A stretch of 64,000 bases of DNA from Labia minor (lineage: Eukaryota; Arthropoda; Insecta; Dermaptera; Spongiphoridae): contig OY720347.1 in NCBI GenBank assembly GCA_963082975.1, forward strand, positions 27,806,221-27,870,220, written 5' to 3'. Under the pieces are notes generated by a model, which ran no database searches, was not told the DNA's origin, and saw only the letters and a list, made by a program, of their open reading frames with translations. The stretch's first letter is position 1, and each line of letters begins with the position of its first letter. Shown one piece after another: positions 60,438 to 63,008 of the stretch. The position numbers were made by a program, and so were the translations under genes.

Positions 60438-61300
60438 AGACTCATTTAAAAAAATAAAAAAAAAATATTTTTAAAATTTATTTTTTTATTTTCTTTATAA
60501 TAGAACATCAAGTGAGTTCAACAGAGCCTACAATTACAACAAAGAAATATGCATTTCCTCGAAGAACAACAACAACAACTACTACCACTACAACCACTTC
60601 AGCTCCAATTACACCAGAAGATATTTTGATTGAAGAGGATGATTCTCATAGAGATTCTTTAGAAGCACCAGCCCATATAGACAGTCATACAATAGATGCA
60701 TCCACCGTAAAAAATCTCCCAGATTTAGCTCGTCCCGCTGTTGCAGCAATCACTAATCTTGTAACAGTTTCTCCAATACCAATTGTATCATCGTCAGGCT
60801 CGCCAGCACCCCTTCGCACAAGTACACCAACTGCATTTAGTGTTTATTCCACTTCACCTAGATTTACAACTGGTCCTGTATTATTCTCTTCAACTGCTCT
60901 ACCTCCATCTTCCGTGTCAACAGCATCTCGTGCAAGACAACGAGGAAAACCATTTGCCAAAGTAGTGACTTCCCCATCCCCACCACCTCAAGTTGTGGTA
61001 ACTAGAATACGAGCACCTATTCCACCTCCAATCGCTGATTATGAATATTATGATGATTTAAGTGGTTTCTTAGAACAATCTATACCAAGTAATAAAGTGA
61101 AAATACATTCTGATGGTTATATTGAATGTTTAGATCAAGGCAACTTTCCTCATCCGTTTTCATGCAAGAAATTTATTTCTTGTGCAAAAATGGAGAATGG
61201 AGAAGTATTAGGCTGGGAATATACATGTCCTAAACATCTCTCATTTGATCCAATTGGTGGAATATGTAATTGGTCAGCTGGACTTGGTTGCAAAGAATAA
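10114..61300 (+). CDS. Cht6: Cht6-type (group VI) chitinase, 16 coding exons, 2310 aa
   Basis: A secreted GH18 chitinase that would hydrolyse beta-1,4 links of chitin in cuticle or other extracellular matrix. The coding sequence is the join of 10114-10171, 36005-36187, 44288-44547, 45453-45577, 45818-45950, 47728-47913, 48108-48233, 49269-49408, 50088-50308, 50390-50512, 50631-50942, 51043-51349, 51412-51615, 51688-55156, 58088-58376 and 60504-61300. All borders are GT/AG, phases match, and the sum is 6933 nt. Order: signal peptide (1-20); GH18 with KTLLAIGGW (97-105), FDGLDLDWEYP (138-148, catalytic E146), MNILSYD (214-220) and GGIMFWAIDNDD (367-378); Thr-rich linker; CBM14 with Cys 481, 493, 499, 516, 529, 537; a long low-complexity T/S/R/acidic region; CBM14 with Cys 2254, 2266, 2272, 2287, 2300, 2308. 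One GH18, a CBM14 and a very long Thr/Ser-rich tail define insect Cht6. I infer the family from memory of such proteins; the splice model has no transcript support. Confidence 0.93.
10172..14097. other. Start of intron 1, AT-rich
   Basis: Intronic. No coding or clear repeat found except simple AT-rich runs. A GC-richer patch lies at about 13020-13230 and is not explained by any repeat I recognised. Confidence 0.5.
14098..14415. mobile_element. hAT-type MITE
   Basis: Ends CGGGGGTCGGCAAACTG and GGCAGGTTGCCAACCCCGG are inverted repeats of the common hAT type (GGGGTYGGCAAMC). Inside are GAGCCACTAAC and GAAAGAGCCATATGCGGC, often seen next to such ends. No convincing 8-bp duplication remains. Confidence 0.65.
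14767..15292. mobile_element. Foldback element (family D) with inverted arms of about 190 bp
   Basis: Left arm 14767-14960 and right arm about 15090-15292 are inverted copies. Outer ends are TTATTAAAAGTACCGG and CCGGCACTTTTTTAATAAG; the arms share GGGTTTGGCTGGTAATATTA, CTGATTCACCGAATC and ATATATACCTGGGAC. The short AT-rich spacer has no transposase. The frame at 14806-15093 (minus) is a by-product. Confidence 0.8.
15918..15954. other. GC-rich stem-loop in intron 1
   Basis: GGAAAC ... CCGAC TTCGGC GTCGG ... GTTTCC forms a compact hairpin of about 37 bases. It is far more GC-rich than its surroundings and follows a pyrimidine/acceptor-like ttttcattacag. Function unknown. Confidence 0.4.
16823..16965 (-). 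repeat. Dispersed repeat family H, copy 1
   Basis: On the minus strand it contains GGCTGTGCCCCGGCGAAGAA preceded by GGATTCAGTAATATTCTGTT. The same block occurs on the plus strand at about 49040-49130 (GACTGTGCCCCGACGAAGAC). Class unknown; it could be a retroelement 3' tail. Confidence 0.5.
18330..18974. mobile_element. pogo/Tigger-like element, internally deleted
   Basis: Near-perfect inverted ends CACCTATCCCCCGATTTACACGG and the reverse complement at 18952-18974. They are flanked by TA at 18328-18329 and 18975-18976, as in the Tc1/mariner/pogo superfamily. Subterminal copies of CGTGTAAATCG are present. At 645 bp it is too short for a full transposase. Confidence 0.85.
18615..18738 (-). pseudogene. 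C-terminal stub of a Tigger-type transposase
   Basis: The minus strand reads NVNISASNIESAQITSSDES, then EFQPSIPKKRMRVISDSDKG and a stop. An acidic/serine tail ending in KKR...SDSD is typical of Tigger/jerky-type transposase C-termini. The DDE catalytic part is absent. Confidence 0.6.
19232..19714 (-). repeat. Repeat family A, copy 4 (inverted)
   Basis: Minus-strand copy. It begins with the terminal hairpin in the form ACTATCTCACCAGATAGT, contains GAAATTTGATACACGG, GGGTCATTACCTACCACG and CTGCTATATATAGAATTTC, and ends GCGAGATAGTAAAGTGGAGACACTCC. It is shortened by about 100 bp because the CA-microsatellite part is missing. It abuts the hAT remnant. The frame 19173-19511 is a by-product. Confidence 0.8.
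19715..22213. other. Intron 1 segment, AT-rich
   Basis: No gene or clear repeat found apart from simple AT-rich runs, including a TA microsatellite at 21237-21261. Confidence 0.5.
21237..21261. repeat. (AT)n microsatellite
   Basis: Uninterrupted AT dinucleotide run. Confidence 0.9.
22214..22325 (+). mobile_element. Short retroelement-like 3' tail with conserved hairpin
   Basis: TTGCTCCGCTTGAATCGGAGC forms one hairpin; AACGACTGCAGAATAAGTAGTCGAAACGTT forms a second. An AAACGACTnnn...AGTCGAAACGTTG motif followed by an AT-rich run and a TTAATAAA-like end occurs at the 3' ends of several retroelements, including Penelope-like ones. Class uncertain. Confidence 0.4.
22855..23035 (+). pseudogene. 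Short, very decayed LINE 3' fragment
   Basis: GGGAAAAGACCGGTGGATAT and ATGGAAATGGCTCAGGATAG, then GCACTTTCGAGTTC and CCGTAGAGATA, correspond in order to the last part of the LINE copies at 38928-39313 and 59216. Insertions separate the matches. Confidence 0.45.
23036..25650. other. Intron 1 segment, AT-rich
   Basis: No gene recognised. It contains TA microsatellite runs near 23110-23133 and 25493-25514 and ordinary AT-rich sequence. Confidence 0.5.
25651..25938 (-). pseudogene. Unidentified 95-codon ORF, possibly a mobile-element fragment
   Basis: The minus-strand translation begins MAEILNFVNIIKLDYDVKHG and continues with WSLIITTDPALLKPRALALT and LCISSPSINQIFFVQPQKN. Unlike random frames here it has balanced composition, with Pro, Ala, Gly, Gln and Cys, which suggests real coding ancestry. 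It has no intact family signature that I recognise. It lies next to repeat family G, so it may be the end of a transposable-element protein. Confidence 0.4.
25982..26330. repeat. Dispersed repeat family G, copy 1
   Basis: Shares two blocks with 57111-57300: TGTGGAGGGGGT...GGTCTCTAGTGTAAAT...GAGCAAC, and GTGGTGGGAGTGGGG...CACCAAAGGCCCTGT. The spacing is similar, so it is one family. It has an AATAAA-like region but no protein, perhaps a solo LTR or retroelement UTR. Confidence 0.5.
26331..27139. other. Intron 1 segment, AT-rich
   Basis: Nothing recognised beyond simple AT-rich sequence. Confidence 0.5.
27351..27844 (+). mobile_element. Repeat family B, copy 1
   Basis: Starts AAGTTGACCTGTGGCCAGGT and AACCGACCGAC, has TGACGTCA twice (about 27540-27566), a GGAC/AGAC tandem tract (27665-27720) and ends CGTCGGTCGGTAAAA. 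The outer ACCGACCGAC motif is inverted at the far end. Non-coding. Confidence 0.8.
27665..27720. repeat. (GGAC/AGAC)n tandem tract inside family B
   Basis: Alternating GGACGGAC and AGACGGAC tetranucleotide units, the reverse complement of the GTCTGTCC tract in copy 3 of family B. Confidence 0.9.
27861..28950. other. Intron 1 segment, AT-rich
   Basis: No gene found. A short GTCCGGTTGTCCGTTTGTAC motif near 28676-28697 resembles the tetranucleotide tract of family B and may be a remnant. Confidence 0.45.
28951..29172. repeat. Long palindrome (hairpin arms about 84-110 bp)
   Basis: Left arm 28951-29061 and right arm 29089-29172 are inverted copies around a 27-base loop. The inner arms share TGGTGTTATTATAATTTGAG and ACTTTACAGTGATTTTATT; the outer arms share AAATTTAAGTAAAAAGAAAT. 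The left arm has about 26 extra bases (28983-29009), themselves including another CACACTTTAC. It is a foldback element or palindrome without coding capacity. Confidence 0.85.
29173..32118. other. Intron 1 segment, AT-rich
   Basis: No gene recognised. AAT-type microsatellite at 30420-30440. Open frames at 31511-31745 on both strands have the composition of random AT-rich DNA. Confidence 0.5.
32119..32748. mobile_element. Repeat family B, copy 2: long-inverted-repeat form
   Basis: Left arm 32121-32341 and right arm 32499-32746 are inverted copies starting GTTGACCTGTGGCCAGGTC and ending GGCCACAGGTCAAC. The 157-bp centre contains CGACGATAGGAAGGAAAGGG, also in copy 3. TGACGTCA occurs once in the left arm and twice in the right arm. 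This copy shows that family B is a foldback element, or has become one by joining two half elements. Confidence 0.85.
32749..33676. other. Intron 1 segment, AT-rich
   Basis: Only AT-rich sequence with short TATA-type runs. Confidence 0.5.
33677..34232 (-). repeat. Repeat family A, copy 5 (inverted)
   Basis: A minus-strand copy with a TG microsatellite (about 33750-33774), GATGAAATTTGGTACATGAG, GGTCATTACTTACAACG and CTGCTATATATAGAATTTC. It ends GCGAGATAGTCGAGTGGAGACACACCAGCT. Its far end runs directly into family B copy 3. Confidence 0.85.
34236..34886 (-). mobile_element. Repeat family B, copy 3
   Basis: Starts TTTTACCGACCGACGATAG, carries a GTCTGTCC tract (about 34359-34402), CGGCTCAACCGATTTTGATG, CCGGAAACCGGAAGTGGTAG and one TGACGTCA (a second is TGACGTAA). 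It ends GGCCACAGGTCAACTTATT. It is the most complete copy and runs opposite to copy 1. Confidence 0.85.
34887..36004. other. End of intron 1
   Basis: AT-rich, with an (AT)n microsatellite at 35611-35641 and (AAT)n at about 35800-35823. The last bases carry the acceptor of exon 2. Confidence 0.55.
35611..35641. repeat. (AT)n microsatellite
   Basis: Uninterrupted AT dinucleotide run of about 31 bases. Confidence 0.9.
36005..36187 (+). CDS. Cht6: Cht6 exon 2: start of GH18 domain
   Basis: The acceptor is tttctag|AT; the split codon A+AT gives Asn. The exon reads ASEQRVVCYYTNWSVYRPG, then PYLCTHLIYAFGGL. This is the first beta strand of the GH18 barrel (VVCYYTNW) and the strand-2 motif (HLIYAFGG). 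Signal peptidase cleavage probably falls just before this exon's first residues. The donor is CAAG|gtaagt, phase 1. It is separated from exon 1 by a 25.8-kb intron full of mobile elements. Confidence 0.93.
36462..36971 (+). mobile_element. mariner element, internally deleted, with long inverted repeats
   Basis: Ends CATGGGCTGAAAAGTCGC and its inverse, flanked by TA at 36460-36461 and 36972-36973. The inverted similarity continues for about 140 bp on each side (for example GAAGTATCATGACATTTCGT), much longer than usual mariner repeats. The total length of 510 bp shows a large internal deletion. It lies in intron 2. Confidence 0.9.
36646..36846 (+). pseudogene. mariner transposase N-terminus only
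   Basis: The frame starts MEEQEYRVLIKHCYLMGTTC and reaches RTTVYQEG, the first helix-turn-helix of mariner transposases (compare the family pattern of an RxxIKHYFL stretch followed by PSxxTVYxW). It then runs into the 3' inverted repeat and stops, so the linker and catalytic DDD parts are deleted. It encodes at most a DNA-binding stub. Confidence 0.8.
36974..38927. other. Intron 2 segment, AT-rich
   Basis: No gene found. It contains TA microsatellites near 37985-38010 and 38838-38854 and otherwise AT-rich DNA. Confidence 0.5.
38928..39313 (+). pseudogene. LINE 3' fragment, reverse-transcriptase C-terminal part
   Basis: The frame at 38972-39298 reads MTLGDESRFRVFENRILRGI, then YGPKKDEVTGEWRRLHNEEL, and GRPRTRWVDNVGKNVKEMGE to the stop; preceding bases read LVLYGCEA in the same line. 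This is the conserved C-terminus of insect endonuclease/reverse-transcriptase LINEs (FRVFENRILR...GRPRxRWxDNV). It is strongly 5'-truncated but the frame is nearly intact, so it is the youngest of the copies. Confidence 0.88.
39314..40900. other. Intron 2 segment, AT-rich
   Basis: No gene or repeat identified. Confidence 0.5.
40901..41041 (-). CDS. Putative antisense small ORF (46 codons), unknown
   Basis: On the minus strand an ATG in good context (GTAAAATGG) opens MEDESAVEGQTTQQPDGMNG and continues RSRSRRFADIPRGVPF and a stop. The block is about half G+C in DNA otherwise near one fifth. An acceptor-like pyrimidine tract and AG (CTTTTGTAAGCAG) lie just before it, and a donor-like GTAGGT follows codon 19. 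It could be a one-exon micropeptide, the first coding exon of a nested gene, or a conserved regulatory block. I recognise no family. Confidence 0.35.
   Translation of the reverse strand: MEDESAVEGQTTQQPDGMNGRSRSRRFADIPRGVPFPRNSLPREIK
41042..41962. other. Intron 2 segment, AT-rich
   Basis: No gene recognised. Confidence 0.5.
41963..42250. mobile_element. hAT remnant with internal tandem duplication
   Basis: The left part, TTTCTCAACCTTTTTGGACC, matches the classic hAT terminus, followed by GCCCACTTCG and CGCCCCACTATAAATT. A segment of about 72 bases (TCCATATTGAAAAAA...GCAAAATCAT...TTACCTTTTTTT) is then repeated twice in tandem at about 42101-42172 and 42173-42245. The right terminus was not found. 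Confidence 0.5.
42251..44287. other. Intron 2 end, with a GC-richer patch
   Basis: AT-rich, with (TTA)n near 42518-42540. A GC-richer stretch at 43720-43930 has no convincing frame and is not shared with other repeats here; it may be a diverged SINE or LTR. The acceptor of exon 3 ends the intron. Confidence 0.5.
44288..44547 (+). CDS. Cht6: Cht6 exon 3: GH18 catalytic motif
   Basis: Acceptor ccattttag|GA completes a Gly codon and reads GGYAKFTGLKTYNK. It carries conserved region 1 (KTLLAIGGW) and the catalytic signature FDGLDLDWEYP, in which the last acidic residue (Glu146) is the proton donor in GH18. All three aspartates of DxxDxDxE are present, so the enzyme should be active. The donor is GTTCAA|gtaaat, phase 0. 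Confidence 0.95.
44548..45452. other. Intron 3
   Basis: AT-rich, 905 bp. No repeat or gene found. Confidence 0.8.
45453..45577 (+). CDS. Cht6: Cht6 exon 4: GH18 barrel
   Basis: Acceptor attcaattcaag|GAA. The exon reads ELREEFNRESSKTGRTRLLL, then TMAVPAGIEYIDKGYDIPKL, matching GH18 barrel strand 5 (LLLTMAVPAG) and the following helix. The donor is AACAG|gtaatt, phase 2. Confidence 0.95.
45818..45950 (+). CDS. Cht6: Cht6 exon 5: GH18 conserved region 3
   Basis: Acceptor tcatttcag|G completes Arg and reads RNLDFMNILSYDYHSAFEPA, with the substrate-binding MNILSYD motif (residues 214-220). It continues NHHSPLYPLEE and ends QLTI. The donor is ACAATT|gtaagt, phase 0. A CT microsatellite lies just inside the following intron. 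Confidence 0.95.
45951..47727. other. Intron 5
   Basis: 1777 bp. A CT microsatellite lies at 45975-45996 and a slightly GC-richer patch at 46210-46290. No gene found. Confidence 0.8.
45975..45996. repeat. (CT)n microsatellite
   Basis: A CT dinucleotide run of about 22 bases, 25 bases after the exon 5 donor. Confidence 0.9.
47728..47913 (+). CDS. Cht6: Cht6 exon 6: GH18 insertion domain
   Basis: Acceptor cttttgtttacag|GAT. It reads DYTIEHYLKLGADRDKLVLG, then IPTYGRSYTLFNP, the barrel strand 7 (KLVLGIPTYGRSY) and the start of the alpha/beta insertion (GAPADGPGEQGDATREKGYL). The donor is TATGAG|gtaaaa, phase 0. Confidence 0.95.
48108..48233 (+). CDS. Cht6: Cht6 exon 7: GH18 insertion domain
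   Basis: Acceptor catatttag|ATC. It reads ICESLESNEWKVEKPNPKAM, then GPYAFKGNQWVGYDDEDIVR, the usual end of the insertion domain before the last barrel strand. The donor is AAAAAG|gtaatc, phase 0. Confidence 0.95.
48234..49268. other. Intron 7
   Basis: 1035 bp. AT-rich except for repeat family H at 49040-49130. Confidence 0.8.
49040..49130 (+). repeat. Dispersed repeat family H, copy 2
   Basis: GATCCAGTTTTCTACTTGTT and GACTGTGCCCCGACGAAGAC match the minus-strand copy at 16823-16965. It lies inside intron 7 and contains no part of the chitinase. Confidence 0.5.
49269..49408 (+). CDS. Cht6: Cht6 exon 8: end of GH18 domain
   Basis: It reads AKYVNEKRLGGIMFWAIDND, then DFRGKCHGRPYPLIEAGKEA, carrying conserved region 4 (GGIMFWAIDNDD) and the closing strand and helix of the barrel. 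The acceptor is unusual: AAAAAAAG|GCC with a run of A directly before the AG, and a short pyrimidine tract (tttttcc) only further upstream. The donor is AGCAG|gtaaac, phase 2. Confidence 0.93.
49409..50087. other. Intron 8
   Basis: 679 bp, AT-rich, nothing recognised. Confidence 0.8.
50088..50308 (+). CDS. Cht6: Cht6 exon 9: Thr/Pro-rich linker
   Basis: Acceptor gtactttag|A completes Arg and reads RSTNDISPPKERSRSTVKPT. It is rich in T, P, S and R, includes YPATTPEPPTTPDPGSG, and links the catalytic domain to the first chitin-binding domain. Such linkers are usually O-glycosylated and extended. The donor is AGCG|gtattt, phase 1. Confidence 0.9.
50390..50512 (+). CDS. Cht6: Cht6 exon 10: first half of CBM14
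   Basis: Acceptor tgtattag|AT gives DFKCKDEGFFPHPRDCKKYF, then WCLD and HQFTCPS. It carries the first four of six CBM14 (peritrophin-A type) cysteines: 481, 493, 499 and 516. The aromatic residues FF and YFW are those expected at the chitin-binding face. The donor is CAG|gtatac, phase 1. The preceding intron is only 81 bp. Confidence 0.94.
50631..50942 (+). CDS. Cht6: Cht6 exon 11: end of CBM14, poly-Thr and acidic stretch
   Basis: Acceptor tattttcag|GT gives GLFFNKAADSCDYTRNVIC, completing the CBM14 with Cys529 and Cys537. A Thr-rich segment with runs of consecutive Thr follows, then an acidic block (VEEEEEEDYDEVDQED) and PKTIKELIKLLQEIG, a likely amphipathic helix. The donor is ATAG|gtatga, phase 1. 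Confidence 0.94.
51043..51349 (+). CDS. Cht6: Cht6 exon 12: low-complexity tail
   Basis: Acceptor aattaag|GT gives GGLEGLQRQLALKEQNSPNG, continuing the helical segment of exon 11. Ser/Asn/Arg-rich sequence follows (SRSLYNRVLNRGNSKSAVF), ending QYVTIRRER. No catalytic or known binding domain is visible. The donor is GAAAG|gtatta, phase 2. Confidence 0.88.
51412..51615 (+). CDS. Cht6: Cht6 exon 13: acidic tail segment
   Basis: Acceptor tttatgatag|G gives RPTTPEIKVKDEIEDENSEE, an acidic segment, then RNPEYLVLNRRSKSTTSSP. The flanking introns are 62 and 72 bp, near the lower limit for insect introns. Phases 2 and 2 agree with both neighbours. It contains no recognised domain. Confidence 0.85.
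51688..55156 (+). CDS. Cht6: Cht6 exon 14: giant repeat-containing exon
   Basis: The exon is 3469 nt (residues 793-1949). The acceptor is ttttttacag|A; the preferred donor is GTGGAG|gtagga (phase 0), and GAG|gtggag six bases earlier is an alternative. The protein is low-complexity, rich in N, E, T, S, K and R. An early part has a repeated EINR(I/V)(T/S)HVT-like motif. Residues about 1180-1590 hold some 13 imperfect repeats of a basic (Y/N/F)RFR(S/T)T(T)SP(K/R) core followed by an acidic block. The end (SLYSEVE) is Asp/Tyr-rich. Without splicing the frame stops at 55178-55180. Long Thr/Ser-rich tails are known in Cht6; the repeat may be lineage-specific. Confidence 0.9.
52855..54075 (+). repeat. 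Tandem protein repeat within Cht6 exon 14
   Basis: About 13 imperfect units of roughly 30-40 residues. Each begins with an aromatic-basic core such as NRFRTTTSKPTS, NRFRTTSPKTFE, FRFKTTTSKSTS, YKFKTTSPKTFE or FRFRSTTPRPSS, then a Glu/Asp/Asn-rich block. In the middle, two unit types alternate (TTTSKSTSI and TTSPKT(F/N)E), suggesting the ancestral duplication unit was a dimer of about 75 residues. The period makes the antisense strand appear open as well (53101-53883). Confidence 0.8.
55157..55203 (+). promoter_or_regulatory. Alternative 3' end of exon 14: in-frame stop and poly(A)-like signal
   Basis: If the donor at 55157 is not used, translation continues VGRFSNQ and stops at 55178-55180. 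AATAAA follows at about 55198. An unspliced, polyadenylated product would be a secreted chitinase without the C-terminal CBM14. AATAAA is common in this base composition, so the signal is only suggestive. Confidence 0.35.
55181..55840. other. Start of intron 14
   Basis: AT-rich. It could serve as 3'UTR for an unspliced isoform. A short A run lies near 55526-55542. Confidence 0.5.
56734..56846. mobile_element. Possible piggyBac-like MITE
   Basis: A 113-bp block begins CCCATTGGTGACC and ends CTACAAATGGG. It is flanked on both sides by TTAA (56730-56733, 56847-56850), the piggyBac target, and has a GTTCCCATTTGGGAAC palindrome near the right end. Small size makes chance possible. Confidence 0.4.
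57111..57305. repeat. Dispersed repeat family G, copy 2
   Basis: GTGTCTAGGGTAAATGTTCT, GAGCAAC and CACCAAAGGCCCTGTG match the copy at 25982-26330 in the same order and orientation. It is inside the 1.7-kb hAT-like element. The overlapping open frames on both strands are not genes. Confidence 0.5.
57469..57613. repeat. Tandem duplication of the hAT-like right end
   Basis: Two head-to-tail units (about 57469-57536 and 57537-57613) each start ATATACAGCAATT and end CCTGGTTGCGCCACTG. They differ in the length of the T and G runs. Confidence 0.85.
57640..57802 (+). pseudogene. mariner transposase C-terminal remnant
   Basis: In three successive frames one reads NNEEVKEAVQM, EFFTKGIRKLKERWDT and GDYVDK followed by a stop, the known C-terminal order of mariner transposases. 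At least two frameshifts and a stop separate them. Confidence 0.75.
58088..58376 (+). CDS. Cht6: Cht6 exon 15: Thr/Arg-rich tail
   Basis: Acceptor tattttaacag|CCT (phase 0). It reads PSKTTTTRRPVSPAFTKRLR and RPVSTTNRSTTTTLEPTTLE, then STGRIIRRRKFQRGN, compositionally the same Thr/Arg-rich type as exon 14. The donor is AAGG|gtaaga, phase 1. It is isolated between two transposon-laden introns and too short to show as a long ORF; composition and phase agreement identify it. Confidence 0.87.
58377..59215. other. Start of intron 15
   Basis: AT-rich, nothing recognised. Confidence 0.6.
59216..60165 (-). pseudogene. LINE reverse-transcriptase pseudogene in intron 15
   Basis: On the minus strand, from 60165 downward: NGLKQGDALSPILLNLVLEY, then the catalytic box as VLG-stop-ADDLNIIGDS, GLEINIAKTKYLLTE, FQYLGSLITKDNNIREEF and FRVFENRILRSIYGPKKDEV. 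The tyrosine of YADD is replaced by TAA at 59998-60000. A deletion of about 14 nt after VTGE (near 59527), compared with the copy at 38972, causes another stop. The tail (GRPRTRWVDNVGKEVRQMGE) reaches 59216. It is a 5'-truncated non-LTR retrotransposon, inactive. Confidence 0.88.
60166..60503. other. End of intron 15
   Basis: AT-rich, with an (AT)n microsatellite at 60405-60435. A GC-richer patch (CCAGGGAGCTTCGCTTC, about 60280) has no assigned role. Confidence 0.6.
60405..60435. repeat. (AT)n microsatellite
   Basis: AT dinucleotide run of about 30 bases, 70 bases before the exon 16 acceptor. Confidence 0.9.
60504..61300 (+). CDS. Cht6: Cht6 exon 16: last exon with C-terminal CBM14
   Basis: Acceptor ttctttataatag|AA completes Glu and reads EHQVSSTEPTITTKKYAFPR, a run of consecutive Thr, then a Pro/Ser/Thr-rich region. 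It ends in a CBM14: SDGYIECLDQGNFPHPFSCK through CNWSAGLGCKE and the stop. All six cysteines are present (2254, 2266, 2272, 2287, 2300, 2308). A chitin-binding domain at the far end of a long flexible tail would let the protein bridge or anchor in chitin. Confidence 0.94.
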
Positions 61301-61480
61301 ATGCAGTATTTAGATAGATAGATTGCCATGTTGTACACTTTGTAAATATAAATAATCTATTTCTCTTTTCTTTTTTTTACACCTATCTAAATTTTCTACT
61401 TATTCCATTATTATTCAAGAACTTATATTTATTTTAGTCGAACAAAAAAAAATAATTTATACATAAATAAAATGTTGAAA
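61301..61480 (+). terminator. Cht6 3'UTR and candidate poly(A) signals
   Basis: After the stop at 61298-61300 come AT-rich sequences with AATAAA at 61466-61471 and a further one overlapping the stop codon itself (GAATAAATG). The first usable downstream site is probably within about 200 bases. No other gene follows in the window. Confidence 0.4.
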
Positions 61481-62721
61481 TAATTAAGGTCTTGAGCTAA
61501 GTTAAGAATTAAAAAAAAAAAAAAATTAATAAATAAATTATTTTATGAATACTTTTGATATTCATAATGTGAAAGACAATTTTTAAATACGCGACTGCTA
61601 TTAATAAAAAGATGAATTGAAAATTTAATTATATTTGAGTGTTTAATTGATTCATCATTTATAAACTAAAATCTAAACAAAACTAAATATTTATCTTGTT
61701 TAAGTTTTAAGTTTTACTGTATAATCATATTAATTATATTAATTATATAAAATATGTGATTTGTAAAAAGTTTTCCATAATATATTATGTGATTTTAAAA
61801 TGTTAATATTATTAAGATTGTTTAATAAAATAATCAATTTAATATTTACATATGAAAAAAAAACATATCATTAAATTCATTTCATTTTGTTGATCATCCT
61901 CATATACATTAATCTTAAATAATAATTTTTATATTTTATGTTAATTTAAATAATAATTTTATATAAATAAAAAAATTAAATTTGTTTTAATTTAATAATA
62001 ATAGTAATTTTCTCCTATTTGAATGTTTGAATATAAGTTATATCAATTTAAAAAAAAAATTAATTACAATTAGATATATTAAATTAATAAAAATTATAGA
62101 ACAAAATTATTTGTAATTTATATTATTATAAGAGCTTTCTAAATGATAAAAATTTAAAATTTACTTATCTGAATGCATAAAACAAAATTTCTAATAACAT
62201 ATATTATAAAAGAAATAATTTCAATATTGTAAAATAAAATAAAATAAATTAAAACAAAGGATAGTAATAAAAAAATAAACCTGAATTTTGATTTCTAATT
62301 ATTGTTAACTATTGCCTCCCCATTCAAAACCATATTCTGGTATTTATTCAATTTTTCAAAGGATTTAAGAGTTTTTAGTATTATAATAATCTCTCTCTCT
62401 CTCTCTCTCTCTCTTATAATGTTGTATTTTTAAATGCACAAATGTTTAAATTATAATTTTAAAAAAATCTCAAAAATTTTTAAATTTGGTAATAATTGAT
62501 TTAAATTATAGATATTATTTTAAATAATATCCATATTTAAAATTTAGAAAATCTTATCATGGTATAGAAGTGAGCATTTATAAAATTGTCTCATAGAAAG
62601 CAACTCAAAACTATTTGTATTTGACTATTATTTAAATAGGAAGATACATTGCCTAGTAATTGAATTAGCTGAATTATTTTTAATTGAATGGATTCAAATA
62701 TTCTCATCATCTCATCGCAAA
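61481..62721. other. Downstream AT-rich DNA
   Basis: No gene found. A (CT)n microsatellite lies at 62391-62414. Confidence 0.5.
62391..62414. repeat. (CT)n microsatellite
   Basis: CT dinucleotide run of 24 bases. Confidence 0.9.
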
Positions 62722-63000
62722 CAGTGGCGGATTAAGTTCATTTAAGGTTTCCAGGCACTTTATGTTTGACGGGCCTCCCATGATATTGTATATGCAATTA
62801 TTTATTTCCTACCCATTATCACTACTGTTTCGAAATAAAATTTTAAATACTCATTGAGAGAATAAATACAAAATCAGAAAATATATTTTAAAATTGAATA
62901 TTTACAAAAAATATTTTTAATATTTTTAAATTTTGGGGTTCCTTCTATATTGAGGGCTCTATACATATTCCTAGTGTGCCTACTGGGTAATCCGCTACTG
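62722..63000. mobile_element. hAT-type MITE with 8-bp target duplication
   Basis: Inverted ends CAGTGGCGGATTAAG and GGGTAATCCGCTACTG. They are flanked by ATCGCAAA (62714-62721) and ATCGGAAA (63001-63008), an 8-bp duplication with one mismatch. It is 279 bp long and non-coding. Confidence 0.85.
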
Positions 63001-63008
63001 ATCGGAAA

